Shown: positions 26,015-35,202, numbered from the stretch's first letter. The stretch is DNA of 46,929 nt from an uncultured Roseovarius sp. (GCA_934501475.1 CAKSUL010000011.1:1-46929); one strand, 5' to 3'. The notes: generated by a model from the letters alone, not told the origin. Made by a program: numbers and translations.

Positions 26015-27400
26015 CTATCCGAAAACCTTGGTCAAGGCCTTGTCCGTGGCGGTGATGATCTCATCAATGTCGTCCTTGGTGGCGATCAGCGCGGGCGAAT
26101 AGCACAGCGTGTTGTTCAACCCGGGAATCGAGCGGTTGGTCGCGCCGATGATGACACCCTGGGCGTTGCAGTCGCCGACAACGGCCTGCACCAGCTTCTC
26201 ATCCGCCGGTTCCTTGCTGGCGCGATCCGAAACCAGTTCCGCCCCGAGGAACAGCCCCTTGCCGCGCACATCGCCGATCACCGCGTGCTTGTCCTTGAGC
26301 GCATGCAGCTGATCCAGCATGTAATCGCCCATCTTGACGGTGTTTTCCAACAGGCCCTCGCGCTCGATGATATCCATGTTGGCCAGCGCCGCCGCAGGCC
26401 CGGCCGTGCAGCCGCCAAAGGTGGAAATATCGCGGAAATAGTTCATCGGATCGCTTGCGTCATCCTTGAACATGTCGAACACGCGCTCGGAGGTGACACA
26501 GCAGGCAATGGCGGCATAGCCCGAGGCAACGCCCTTGGCCATCGTGACGAAATCGGGCTCGATCCCGTAATGCTGATAACCGAACCAGGTGCCGGTCCGC
26601 CCCACGCCACACACCACTTCGTCGATATGCAGCAGGATGTCGTATTTGCGGCAGATTTCCTGCACGCGCGGCCAATAGCCCGGCGGCGGGGTGATCACGC
26701 CTCCACCCGCGGTCACCGGCTCAAGGCAAAGCGCGCCGATCGTGTCGGCACCTTCCGCCAGGATGACCTCTTCGATCGCATTGGCGGCGGCGATGCCGTA
26801 TTCCTCGCCGCTCAGATCCCATTGCGCACGATATTCCATACAATGCGGCACGCGCACGAAACCGGGGGTGAAGGGGCCGTATTGGGCGTTGCGCTCATCC
26901 TGCCCGCCCGCACTCAGCGCGGTGATGGTGGTGCCGTGGTAATCGCGATCCCGATACAGGATCTTGTGCTTCTTGCCGCCATGGCGCTTGTGCGCGATCT
27001 GGCGCACCATCTTGAACGCCTTCTCGTTCGCCTCCGACCCCGAGTTGGTGAAATAGACCCGCGTCAGCCCCGGCATCTTCGAGATCAGCCGCTCCGAGAA
27101 CAGCGCCCCGGGAACCGACCCGGCAGACCCGGCAAAATAGTTCAGCTTGATCAGCTGGTCGCGCACGGCATTGGCGATCTCTTCGCGCCCATAGCCGACA
27201 TTGACGGTCCAGACGCCGCCCGAAACCGCATCCAGATGCTCCTTGCCCTTCTGATCCCAGACGCGCATCCCCTTGCCCTCGACAATGATGCGCGGCTCGC
27301 CGGTCTCGAACGGCTTGTGCTGAATGAGGTGATGCCAGACATGGGCGCGGTCGGCCTCCACGATCTTTTCGATGTCATTATCCAGAAACTTACCGTCCAT
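26015..27400 (-). CDS. tpa: Taurine--pyruvate aminotransferase
   Basis: This 461-residue class III aminotransferase matches Tpa throughout: HVWHHLIQHKPF, YLDAVSGG-like HLDAVSGGVWTVNVGYGRE, NYFAGSAGSVPGALF, ILLHIDEVVCGVGRTGTWFG and the PLP-lysine in TMAKGVASGY. Tpa moves the amino group of taurine to pyruvate, giving sulfoacetaldehyde and alanine in the cytosol. The ATG at 27400 has GGAG seven bases upstream; upstream ATGs overlap that site. It is the last of the leftward tauR-pta-soeABC-tpa set but has its own 270-base upstream gap with a two-box operator. Other omega-aminotransferases are less likely given the context. Confidence 0.92.
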   Translation of the reverse strand: MDGKFLDNDIEKIVEADRAHVWHHLIQHKPFETGEPRIIVEGKGMRVWDQKGKEHLDAVSGGVWTVNVGYGREEIANAVRDQLIKLNYFAGSAGSVPGALFSERLISKMPGLTRVYFTNSGSEANEKAFKMVRQIAHKRHGGKKHKILYRDRDYHGTTITALSAGGQDERNAQYGPFTPGFVRVPHCMEYRAQWDLSGEEYGIAAANAIEEVILAEGADTIGALCLEPVTAGGGVITPPPGYWPRVQEICRKYDILLHIDEVVCGVGRTGTWFGYQHYGIEPDFVTMAKGVASGYAAIACCVTSERVFDMFKDDASDPMNYFRDISTFGGCTAGPAAALANMDIIEREGLLENTVKMGDYMLDQLHALKDKHAVIGDVRGKGLFLGAELVSDRASKEPADEKLVQAVVGDCNAQGVIIGATNRSIPGLNNTLCYSPALIATKDDIDEIITATDKALTKVFG

Positions 27401-27504
27401 GAGGCGCTCCATTGGGTTAAATCGGCACATTGCCGGGCTTCCCGCGCATCGCGAGTCGCCTGTGTGGGTCCGGCGCTATATGACTGCAATTCGGCAGCGT
27501 TCCG

Positions 27505-27537
27505 ATAGGGCCAGCGATTGGCGTAGTATATCGCCAG
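27505..27537 (-). promoter_or_regulatory. Two-box operator upstream of tpa (probable TauR site)
   Basis: On the minus strand CTGGCGATAT is followed 13 bases later by CTGGCCCTAT. The second 10-mer is identical to one upstream of pta (33600-33609), and the first has a match at the same distance there. Both resemble the CTGGACYTAA repeats I recall for TauR of Rhodobacter capsulatus. The near edge is 105 bases from the tpa ATG. Confidence 0.55.
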
Positions 27538-27631
27538 ATCACCCCCTTGATAAGCCCGAACTGCACCCCGCCGTCAGCGGCACAAACAGGCGTCACCCCG
27601 ACCCGACTGGCCAATCAGGGTGCCCGCGCCC

Positions 27632-27654
27632 CTTCTTCTTTGCAAAAATACTCA
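27632..27654 (-). repeat. Rhodobacterales-type intergenic motif, copy 1
   Basis: On the minus strand this reads TGAGTATTTTTGCAAA followed by GAAGAAG. Near-identical copies lie at 39670-39692 and 46258-46280. It begins 17 bases after the soeC stop. The function is unknown. Confidence 0.6.
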
Positions 27655-27670
27655 CATTCCGACAGCGGCC

Positions 27671-28549
27671 TCACGCGGCCCGCTTGCCATAATAGAGCCC
27701 GACTACATGCTCGGCCTCGGCAAAGAACAGCCAACGCGACGCCGCGATGCCCGCCACATGCAGCAGCACCGCCACCACCGCCCAGACATGCCCGAACGGC
27801 AGCAGCAGCAACAGCACCGGCAGAACATAGCCCAGCACCATCGCGATCACCCGCAGCTTCATCGCGTGCCGCCGTCCCACCACATGCACGAATTCGCGCA
27901 ACAGGTAATTCGTCCCGGTATGGGGCGGCTCGAAGGCGCGCACGCTGCCGATGCCGCCCAGTTGCGTGGCACTGGCCAGTGTCGTGCCGCTGCGCGCCAA
28001 CGCGCCATCGCCATGCAGCCACCACACCACCTGCACGATGCCCGCGACCGGCAACAGGATCAGCGCATAGACCACCTCACCGGCCAGCAACGCGCCCCCC
28101 GCCAGGGCAAGGCTCAGATAAAGCAGCGAGGTCAGCATCGTGTTCCAGCGCGGCACTGATTTCATCTGCGCGTAGATCATCGACGTGGTGAACACCGTGC
28201 CCAGCGACAGCGCCGCGCCGATCCAGCCCAGCGCGGCCCAGCGTTCCGCAAAGAACACCAGCCCGATACCATAGAACCCCATCACCACCAGCGCCAGAAC
28301 CGAGGCCCAGGCCTCGCGGCTCAGCCAGGAACTGCGCCATTGGCTGAACGCCTTGAGCGCGCGTTCGGGATGGCCCAGGTGAAAGGTCGAAGACACCAGC
28401 CCCCCCACCGCCAGCGCATAGGCGATCGCGAAAAAGGCAAACGCGACCCAGCCGGTGACGGCGGGCACTCCGATGCCCAACCACACCAGCAGGCCGAATC
28501 CGATGCCCGACAGGGTGGTGAATACGATAACAGACGGTGCCGGATGCAT
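27671..28549 (-). CDS. soeC: Sulfite dehydrogenase (quinone) membrane anchor SoeC
   Basis: This 292-residue protein is a DmsC/SoeC-type anchor with about eight transmembrane segments: VIVFTTLSGIGFGLLVWLGI, then FAFFAIAYALAVGGLVSSTFHLGHPERALKAFSQWRSSWLSREA with the conserved HLGHPERA loop. It holds the SoeAB catalytic arm on the cytoplasmic side of the membrane and passes electrons to quinone. The start overlaps the soeB stop by one base (TGATG), so the subunits are co-translated. Related DMSO-reductase anchors look alike; the assignment to Soe rests on SoeA/SoeB similarity and on pta and tpa beside it. Confidence 0.85.
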   Translation of the reverse strand: MHPAPSVIVFTTLSGIGFGLLVWLGIGVPAVTGWVAFAFFAIAYALAVGGLVSSTFHLGHPERALKAFSQWRSSWLSREAWASVLALVVMGFYGIGLVFFAERWAALGWIGAALSLGTVFTTSMIYAQMKSVPRWNTMLTSLLYLSLALAGGALLAGEVVYALILLPVAGIVQVVWWLHGDGALARSGTTLASATQLGGIGSVRAFEPPHTGTNYLLREFVHVVGRRHAMKLRVIAMVLGYVLPVLLLLLPFGHVWAVVAVLLHVAGIAASRWLFFAEAEHVVGLYYGKRAA

Positions 28550-29379
28550 CAGTTGATCCCCCCTTTGGGCCGCGCGCTCTGATCCCTTGACGCGCTTTCG
28601 CCGCCCGGAAGACGCTCAAGCGCCTTGTCGAGCCAGCCAAGAAAACCACCCGCCGAGTCGGCCACCGGCTCAAGAAACGGGGCCAGCACATCGAATTCCT
28701 CGGGCGCGTCCAGCTGATCCCTGGGGCGCGGCGGCAGGTATTGGTTGACCGGCCTGGTGCCCTGCTCGGGCATCAGGTCCACGCCGCCCCGCTCGGCGAC
28801 CAGCCGGCTGACATCGCTGTCGGGATCCCCCAGATCGCCGAAATGCCGCGCGCCCGCCGGGCAGGTGCGCACGCAGGCCGGCACACGGTCCACCTCGGGC
28901 AGGTTGTCGTTATAGATCCGGTCCACGCAAAGCGTGCATTTCTTCATCACGCCTTCGGCCGCATCCATTTCGCGCGCCCCGTAAGGACAGGCCCAGGCGC
29001 ATAGCCCGCAGCCGATGCAGTCGCTCTCATTGACCAGAACGATCCCGTCCTCGACCCGCTTGTAGCTGGCGCCGGTCGGGCAGACGGTGACACAGGGCGC
29101 ATCCTCGCAATGCAGGCAGGATTTGGGGAAATGCACCAGTTGCGCCGCCGGATGCGGCATCGAGGATGTCGCCAGCGGCTGCACCTCATAGCTGTGGACC
29201 CGGTTCAGGAACGTGCCGGTGGGATCGGCGCCATAGGGGTCCTGATCGCTGAGCGGCGCACCATAGTTTTCGGTATTCCAGCCCTTGCAGGCCACCACGC
29301 AGGCGTGACAGCCCACACAGGTGTCAAGGTCGATGACCAGACCCAGTTTCTTGCGCGTCGTCGTCGGAAGCTGGGTCAT
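28549..29379 (-). CDS. soeB: Sulfite dehydrogenase iron-sulfur subunit SoeB
   Basis: This 276-residue ferredoxin-like subunit has four cysteine clusters for four [4Fe-4S] centres: CVGCHACVVACK (near residue 24), CLHCEDAPCVTVCPTG, CIGCGLCAWACPYG and CTLCVDR paired with CVRTCPAG. The N-terminus MTQLPTTTRKKLGLVIDLDT and GWNTENYGAPLSDQDPYGAD are characteristic of the Soe/Dms group. It carries electrons from the molybdenum subunit to the membrane anchor. There is no export signal, in line with cytoplasmic sulfite oxidation. It lies 73 bases after soeA. Confidence 0.88.
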   Translation of the reverse strand: MTQLPTTTRKKLGLVIDLDTCVGCHACVVACKGWNTENYGAPLSDQDPYGADPTGTFLNRVHSYEVQPLATSSMPHPAAQLVHFPKSCLHCEDAPCVTVCPTGASYKRVEDGIVLVNESDCIGCGLCAWACPYGAREMDAAEGVMKKCTLCVDRIYNDNLPEVDRVPACVRTCPAGARHFGDLGDPDSDVSRLVAERGGVDLMPEQGTRPVNQYLPPRPRDQLDAPEEFDVLAPFLEPVADSAGGFLGWLDKALERLPGGESASRDQSARPKGGIN

Positions 29380-29452
29380 CGCGTGGCCTCCGCGTCGCGG
29401 CAAACTTCGGATTTTATGTGCTCAAACTGTCCGTGCAAGGCGATTTTCCCAC

Positions 29453-32296
29453 TCATTTCCCCACCTTCCATGCCAGTTCATCCGGACCCTGCCCCACGGG
29501 GGATGCGATGGGCGGCATCGCCGGATGGCTTTCGTCCGGGGCACGCACCTTTTCGATCTTCACCCGCAGATCGAACCATGCCGCCTGCCCCGTTACCGGG
29601 TCCGAATTCGCCCAGCGCAGCCCGTCACCGCGCGGCGGCAGCAATTCGTGGATGAGATGGTTCAGCAGGAAGCCTCTTGTCGCCTCGGGCGCGTCCTCGG
29701 ACAGTGCCCATGCGCCCTTGCGCTTGCCGATCGCGTTCCATGTCCAGACGGTGTTTTCGTTCAGCGCCGCCATATGCGCCACCGGCACGGTGATCTCACC
29801 ATGCACGGAGGTGACGCGCGCCCAATCGCCCTCGGAAAACCGGTTGGCCTCCCACAGGCGGGTCGGCACGTATAGCGGGTTATGCCCATGGATCTGGCGC
29901 AGCCAGGCATTCTGCGAGCCCCAGCTGTGATACATCGCCATCGGGCGCTGCGTCAGCGCGTGCACCGGGAATTCTGCGTTGTCGGCATGGCCATCCTCCA
30001 GCGGCGGATACCAGATCGGCAGCGGGTCCAGCGTGGCCTTGATCTGTTCGCGCAGATGATCGGGCGGCTGGCGTTTGCCATGCCCTTCCGCGGCCAGCTG
30101 AAAGCGGCGCATCGGCTCGACATAGAGTTCGAACAGATAGGGCTGGGGCGTATCGAACAGCCCCATCTCGACCGCCCAATGCTGATAGGCCATGTTCCAC
30201 GGCTTGTAGTAATTCGCCCCCTCGGGGATATGTTTCACAAAGAAGCCGCCATTGGCGATATAGCTGTTGAGTTGCGCCGCATTGGGCGAGCCGCGCCCAT
30301 GGGTCAGCCCCTTTTCACCCATGCGCCAGCCCGCCAGCGGGCCGATGCCCGGCTTGCGTTCGTGATTGATGATATATTCGGCGTAATCCGCGTATTTCTG
30401 GCTGCCGTCCTCATTGACAAAGCCGGGCAGGTTCAGCCGCGCGCCCAGATCGCACAGCACCGACTGAAAGCCGCGCACGTTGCGGTCAGGCTCGATCACC
30501 GGCCAGCGGATCGCATCCGCCAGCGCATCCGCCTCGCAGATCGGACGATCCAGAAGCGAGATGCAATCATGGCGCTCAAGATAGGTCGTGTCGGGCAGGA
30601 TCAGGTCGGCATAGGCGACCATTTCGGAACTATACGCATCCGAATAGATGATGCGCGGGATCACGTATTCGCCGCTCTCGTCGCGGTCGGTCAGCATCTT
30701 GGTGACGCCGCCCACATTCATCGACGAATTCCACGACATGTTCGCCATATACATGAACAGCGTGTCGATCTTGTAGGGATCCCCCGCATGGGCATTCGAG
30801 ATGACCATATGCATCAGGCCATGCGCGCTCATCGGGTTTTCCCAGGTATAGGCCTTGTCGATGCGCGCCGGGCTGCCGTCTTCGCGCAGGCACAGATCGT
30901 CCGGCCCCTGCACATAGCCCAGATGCGGGCCGTTCAGCGGCTTGCCGGGGGTAACGGTGCAATGCGGTTTGGGATGGGCCGAAACCGGCTTGGGGTATGG
31001 CGGCTTGAAGCGAAAGCCGCCCGGCACCTCGACCGTGCCAAGGATGATCTGCAACACATGCAGCGCGCGGCAGGTCTGAAACCCGTTGGAATGGGCGGAA
31101 ATACCGCGCATCGCATGGAAACTGACGGGGCGTCCGGTCATCGTCTTGTGGGTCTCGCCACGGAAATCGGTCCATTCATGGTCCAGCTCGAACGCCTCGT
31201 CGAAGGCGACGCGGGCGATTTCGGCGGCGATGCGGCGGATCTTGTCGGCCTTGATGCCACAATGCTCGGCCACGGCGTCGGGGGCGTATTGCGGATCGAG
31301 ATAGCGCTCGGCCATCAGGTGCATGACCGGGCGGTGCGTGATGCCCGCCGCGCGGTGGGTGGCGTGCAGATCGGGGCGCACGCCGGGCTTGTCAAACGCC
31401 GCCAGCTTGCCGGTCACGCGGTCGATCACCTGCGGCTTGCCGTCCTTGTCGCGCAGGAACAGCCCATGTTCGGGCGATTTCGGATCGCCATTCACCAGAA
31501 CCGGCGCGTTGGTATAGCGCGCCAGATAATCCAGATCCATCTTGCCGGCGCGCATCAGCTCATGCACCAGCGCCAGGATGAACAGCCCGTCGGTGCCCGG
31601 TGTGATCCCGACCCAATCATCGGCAATCGCGTTATAGCCGGTGCGGATCGGATTGACCCCGATCACCCGCGCGCCGCGCGCCTTGATCTTGCCCAGCCCC
31701 ATCTTGATCGGGTTGGAATCATGGTCCTCGGCGACGCCGAACAGCAGGAACAGCTTGGTATGGTCCCAATCGGGCTGACCGAATTCCCAGAACGCGCCGC
31801 CCATCGTATAGATGCCCGCCGCCGCCATGTTGACCGAACAGAACCCCCCATGCGCCGCATAGTTGGGCGTGCCGAAATTCTGCGCCCAGAAGCTGGTGAA
31901 GGATTGCGATTGATCGCGCCCGGTGAAAAACGCCAGCTTTTCGGGCGCTTCGTTGCGCAAGGGGGCCATCCAGTCGGTCGCAAGCTGAAGCGCCTCGTTC
32001 CAGCTGATTTCCTCGAATTCGCCCGAGCCACGCGGCCCCACCCGTTTCAGCGGCGCGCGCAGCCGCGAGGGCGCGTTGACCTGCATGATGCCGGCGCTGC
32101 CCTTGGCGCACAGCACGCCCTTGTTGACCGGATGATCGCGGTTGCCCTCGATATAGGCGACCTGTTTCTTGCCGTCGGGGCCGTCCTTCATGTGGACGTT
32201 GATGCCACAGCGACAGGCGCACATGTAGCAGGTGGTCTTGCGCACCTCGTCCGATACCTTGGGCGATGTTTCAATCGTCGGCTGATGATGCGTCAT
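29453..32296 (-). CDS. soeA: Sulfite dehydrogenase molybdopterin subunit SoeA
   Basis: This 947-residue molybdopterin oxidoreductase has an N-terminal [4Fe-4S] motif (CYMCACRCGINVHM, with a fourth Cys in VLCAKG), then the molybdopterin domains and a C-terminal cofactor-binding barrel (VHALTQRPMAMYHSWGSQNAW). No twin-arginine signal is seen, so it stays in the cytoplasm, as known for SoeABC, which oxidises sulfite to sulfate and feeds quinones. Polysulfide- or DMSO-reductase-like enzymes share the fold. The choice of SoeA rests on the CACRCG-type N-terminus and on the neighbouring taurine genes. It is 138 bases downstream of pta, a gap with no clear operator. Confidence 0.88.
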   Translation of the reverse strand: MTHHQPTIETSPKVSDEVRKTTCYMCACRCGINVHMKDGPDGKKQVAYIEGNRDHPVNKGVLCAKGSAGIMQVNAPSRLRAPLKRVGPRGSGEFEEISWNEALQLATDWMAPLRNEAPEKLAFFTGRDQSQSFTSFWAQNFGTPNYAAHGGFCSVNMAAAGIYTMGGAFWEFGQPDWDHTKLFLLFGVAEDHDSNPIKMGLGKIKARGARVIGVNPIRTGYNAIADDWVGITPGTDGLFILALVHELMRAGKMDLDYLARYTNAPVLVNGDPKSPEHGLFLRDKDGKPQVIDRVTGKLAAFDKPGVRPDLHATHRAAGITHRPVMHLMAERYLDPQYAPDAVAEHCGIKADKIRRIAAEIARVAFDEAFELDHEWTDFRGETHKTMTGRPVSFHAMRGISAHSNGFQTCRALHVLQIILGTVEVPGGFRFKPPYPKPVSAHPKPHCTVTPGKPLNGPHLGYVQGPDDLCLREDGSPARIDKAYTWENPMSAHGLMHMVISNAHAGDPYKIDTLFMYMANMSWNSSMNVGGVTKMLTDRDESGEYVIPRIIYSDAYSSEMVAYADLILPDTTYLERHDCISLLDRPICEADALADAIRWPVIEPDRNVRGFQSVLCDLGARLNLPGFVNEDGSQKYADYAEYIINHERKPGIGPLAGWRMGEKGLTHGRGSPNAAQLNSYIANGGFFVKHIPEGANYYKPWNMAYQHWAVEMGLFDTPQPYLFELYVEPMRRFQLAAEGHGKRQPPDHLREQIKATLDPLPIWYPPLEDGHADNAEFPVHALTQRPMAMYHSWGSQNAWLRQIHGHNPLYVPTRLWEANRFSEGDWARVTSVHGEITVPVAHMAALNENTVWTWNAIGKRKGAWALSEDAPEATRGFLLNHLIHELLPPRGDGLRWANSDPVTGQAAWFDLRVKIEKVRAPDESHPAMPPIASPVGQGPDELAWKVGK

Positions 32297-32434
32297 CGCA
32301 CTCCCCTAAGCTGCGTCTTTCGGCCATCACGCTAGGACGTTTCCCGCGCCCCGACGACCCCCAATTCCGTTTTCTTCAGGTTCCGCGGATATCTGCTCCG
32401 CGAAACCCGCCCCCGGGCAGGCGACTGGCGCCGC

Positions 32435-33442
32435 TCAGGACATGCTCTGCAATGCCGTGACGGCGATCATCTGGGTGACATCGCCCGCCACACAGCCGCG
32501 CGACAGATCGTTCGCGGGCCTGGCCAGCCCCTGCAGGATCGGCCCGATCGCCGCATAGCCGCCCAGCCGCTGGGCGATCTTGTAGCCGATGTTGCCCGCG
32601 TCCAGATTGGGAAAGACCATCACGTTGGCCTGCCCCGCCACAGCCGACCCAGGCGCCTTGGACGCCCCGACCGAGGCCACGAAAGCGGCATCGAACTGCA
32701 TTTCGCCATCGACCGCCAGATCGGGATGCGCGGCGCGCAGGCGGCTTGTCGCCTCGCTGACCCTGGTGACGGCAGCGTGGCGCGCGCTGCCCTTCGTGGA
32801 AAAGGACAGCATGGCGATACGCGGCTCGGTGCGCAGCAATGCGCGGCATGACCGGGCCGACGCGGCGGCAATCTCGGCCAGAGCGGCGGCGTCGGGGTCA
32901 ATGATCAGACCGCAATCGGAAAAGATCATGGCGCGCGCGCCGTCAAAGGCCCCGTCCGGAATATCTTTGGGCGGCAACATCAGGAAACAGCTGGACACCA
33001 GCGCGGCATCCGCCGCCTTGCCGATCACCTGCAACGCGGTGCGCACCACGTCCGGTGTCGTTGCCACAGCGCCGCTTACGGTGCCGTCGGCATGGCCTTC
33101 GCGCACCAGCATCGCGGCATAGACCAGCGGGTCGCGCAGCGCCGCCGCAGCCTTGGCCGCATCGACGCCCTTATGCGCGCGCAGGCGGTGAAAACTCTCG
33201 GCCAGTGCACCGTTCAGCGGCGAATGCGCCGGGTCATGCACCGTGATCCCGGCGGGCACATCCGTGCCCAGCTGCGCGGCCACCGCATCCCTGTCGCCCA
33301 CCAGAATGATATCGGCAATGCCCTGCGCCACGGCGTCACGCGCACCCGCGACGATGCGCGGATCGCTGCCCTCGCCCAGCGCGATTGTGGCGCGCCGGGC
33401 TGGCGCCTCGGACAGCAAAAGCTCGATCGGGGTAAGTGTCAT
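32435..33442 (-). CDS. pta: Phosphate acetyltransferase
   Basis: This 335-residue enzyme of the PTA/PTB family converts acetyl phosphate and CoA to acetyl-CoA. Typical segments are ALGEGSDPRIV, DGTVSGAVATTPDVVRTALQ, SSCFLM and QANVMVFPNLDAGNIGYKIAQRL. The ATG at 33442 gives MTLTPIELLLSEAPAR, matching the short form without the DRTGG regulatory domain. In taurine degradation, Xsc releases acetyl phosphate and sulfite, and Pta handles the first. Here the gene lies between tauR and soeA. A two-box operator with the same 10-mer and spacing as before tpa lies 158 bases upstream. Confidence 0.93.
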   Translation of the reverse strand: MTLTPIELLLSEAPARRATIALGEGSDPRIVAGARDAVAQGIADIILVGDRDAVAAQLGTDVPAGITVHDPAHSPLNGALAESFHRLRAHKGVDAAKAAAALRDPLVYAAMLVREGHADGTVSGAVATTPDVVRTALQVIGKAADAALVSSCFLMLPPKDIPDGAFDGARAMIFSDCGLIIDPDAAALAEIAAASARSCRALLRTEPRIAMLSFSTKGSARHAAVTRVSEATSRLRAAHPDLAVDGEMQFDAAFVASVGASKAPGSAVAGQANVMVFPNLDAGNIGYKIAQRLGGYAAIGPILQGLARPANDLSRGCVAGDVTQMIAVTALQSMS

Positions 33443-33599
33443 ATATGCCTGGCCTGTCTCTTCGTAATTTCGGTTCGCTTGGGGCATGGCCCCCGGATAT
33501 GGGTCGCAATAGCCCACCTGTTCCGACATGTCGGCGCGGGGGGCGGCAGAGGGCAACAAGGGGTGCGCCCGCGACGCTAACCGCCCGACCCCGCCCGTT

Positions 33600-33632
33600 A
33601 TAGGGCCAGAGAGGTCAGCGCGATATATCCAA
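33600..33632 (-). promoter_or_regulatory. Two-box operator upstream of pta (probable TauR site)
   Basis: On the minus strand TTGGATATAT is followed 13 bases later by CTGGCCCTAT. Spacing equals that at 27505-27537 upstream of tpa, and the second box is identical there. It lies in the 245-base gap between tauR and pta. Confidence 0.55.
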
Positions 33633-33687
33633 TCCCGTGCAATCCGGCCCCTGCCCCGCGTCCCCGATGACCCACAGGGGCATATTG

Positions 33688-35145
33688 CTACCTTGCCAAC
33701 TCTTCCGCAAGTATCGAAATCCCCGCCGGAATCTGCTCGGCCCGGATCGACGAATAGGCCAGCCGATAGAAATTGCCCGGCGGATCAGCGCCGTGAAAGA
33801 ACGGGCGGCCCGGTTCGATCAGCACACCGCGCGCGCGCAACCGCGCATCCACCGCCGCCGTGTCGACCGCATCATTGGCGCGCATCCAGATCGACGATCC
33901 GCCAAATATGCCGCGCCCGACGATGCCCAGCCCATGATCGGCCAGCGCACGCTCCATCACCTCGCGGCGCTGCGCATAGATGCCCGACATGCGCCGAATC
34001 AGGCTGTCGTAATGGCCAAGCCCCAGAAAATACGCCGCCGTGCGCTGCACATGGCCCGGCGGATGGCGCAGCACGCTCGCCCGCAAGGCCCGCGCCTCGC
34101 GGATGAAGGCGCGCGACCCGACCAGATAGCCCAGACGCAGGCCCGGAAAGATGGATTTCGAAAAGCTGCCGACATAGATCACCCGCCCGTCACTGTCCAA
34201 AGACTTGAGCGCGGGCGACGGCGCGGCCAGGAACGCCATCTCGAATTCATAATCGTCCTCGACGATCAGCGCATCCATGTCGCGCGCCTTTTTCAGCAGG
34301 CGCTTGCGCCGGGCCAGCGGCATGGTGGCGTTGGTCGGGCATTGATGGCTGGGCGTGGTAAAGATGACATCGGCATGATCCGGCAGGGACTCGGGGGGCA
34401 ATCCGTCCTGATCGACCGGCACAGCCGTCAGATGGCAGCGCGATTGCGTCAGGATATCACGCAGCGCCGGATAGCACGGATCCTCGATCACCGCCGTGCG
34501 CCGCTGTGTCAGCAACACCTGCGCGGTCAGCCACAGTGCATTCTGCGCGCCCATCGTGACCAGTATCTCATCGGGCTCCGCCAATATGCCGCGTCGGGGC
34601 AGCGTGTGGCGGGCGATGAATTCGACCAGCTTGGGATCGTCCTGATCATAGTAATCCGCCGTCAGCGCCTGAAAATCCTTCTGCCCCAGCGCGCGCAACG
34701 CACAATGGCGCCAATTCGCGTGATCAAACAGCCGGGGATCGGTCTGCCCATAGATGAACGGATAGCGATAGCTGGACCAGTCCAGCGGCTTTTCGGGGGT
34801 GGCCCCCCCAGTAAATCGGCGCCCCAGGGCGCGCGACCAGTCGATGCTGTCACGTCGGGGCGCACGCGCCGCGAATCTGGGCGGCTCCGGCGCGCTGTCC
34901 GAGACATAAAACCCCGAACGGTCCCGCGCCGTGAGGTAATCATTGGCCTGCAATTCCGTATAGGCCAGCGTCACGGTGATCCGGCTGACCCCCAGATGCA
35001 CTGCCATCCGGCGCGACGATGGCAGCTTTTCACCCTTGGCAAAGCGCCCCGACAGGATGCCCTCGGCGATCATCTGCTGGATCTGCGCCTGCAACGTGCC
35101 CTGGGCGTCGGCGTTCAGGAAAAATGTTTCAACGGGAATGGCCAT
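33688..35145 (-). CDS. tauR: MocR-family regulator TauR
   Basis: This 485-residue MocR-type regulator has an N-terminal GntR winged helix (residues 1-80: LQAQIQQMIAEGILSGRFAKGEKLPSSRRMA) and a C-terminal type I aminotransferase-like domain that binds PLP. The latter is marked by VTMGAQNALWLTAQ, VEDDYEFEM and the lysine in YVGSFSKSIFPGLRLGYL. TauR of Rhodobacter capsulatus activates taurine genes. The assignment rests on the MocR type plus the gene neighbours pta, soeABC and tpa. It is leftward like its probable targets. A CTGGACTTAC box lies 15 bases before its start and suggests autoregulation. Confidence 0.85.
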   Translation of the reverse strand: MAIPVETFFLNADAQGTLQAQIQQMIAEGILSGRFAKGEKLPSSRRMAVHLGVSRITVTLAYTELQANDYLTARDRSGFYVSDSAPEPPRFAARAPRRDSIDWSRALGRRFTGGATPEKPLDWSSYRYPFIYGQTDPRLFDHANWRHCALRALGQKDFQALTADYYDQDDPKLVEFIARHTLPRRGILAEPDEILVTMGAQNALWLTAQVLLTQRRTAVIEDPCYPALRDILTQSRCHLTAVPVDQDGLPPESLPDHADVIFTTPSHQCPTNATMPLARRKRLLKKARDMDALIVEDDYEFEMAFLAAPSPALKSLDSDGRVIYVGSFSKSIFPGLRLGYLVGSRAFIREARALRASVLRHPPGHVQRTAAYFLGLGHYDSLIRRMSGIYAQRREVMERALADHGLGIVGRGIFGGSSIWMRANDAVDTAAVDARLRARGVLIEPGRPFFHGADPPGNFYRLAYSSIRAEQIPAGISILAEELAR

Positions 35146-35149
35146 GCAG

Positions 35150-35170
35150 CCCAGCTTAGACTGGACTTAC
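35150..35170 (+). promoter_or_regulatory. Possible TauR autoregulatory box
   Basis: CTGGACTTAC (35161-35170) agrees in nine of ten bases with the CTGGACYTAA repeat I recall for TauR. CCCAGCTTAG (35150-35159) starts one helical turn earlier and shares the CTTA core. The pair abuts the tauR start and is in the opposite orientation to the tpa and pta boxes. Confidence 0.4.
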
Positions 35171-35202
35171 ATGGCTGACAATCTGGCCTGATACCGCGCG
35201 GT

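Noticed and set aside
29882..32335. Long plus-strand frame opposite soeA
   Set aside because: SoeA is a clear molybdopterin enzyme over the whole length. The opposite frame is open only because of high GC content and codon bias.
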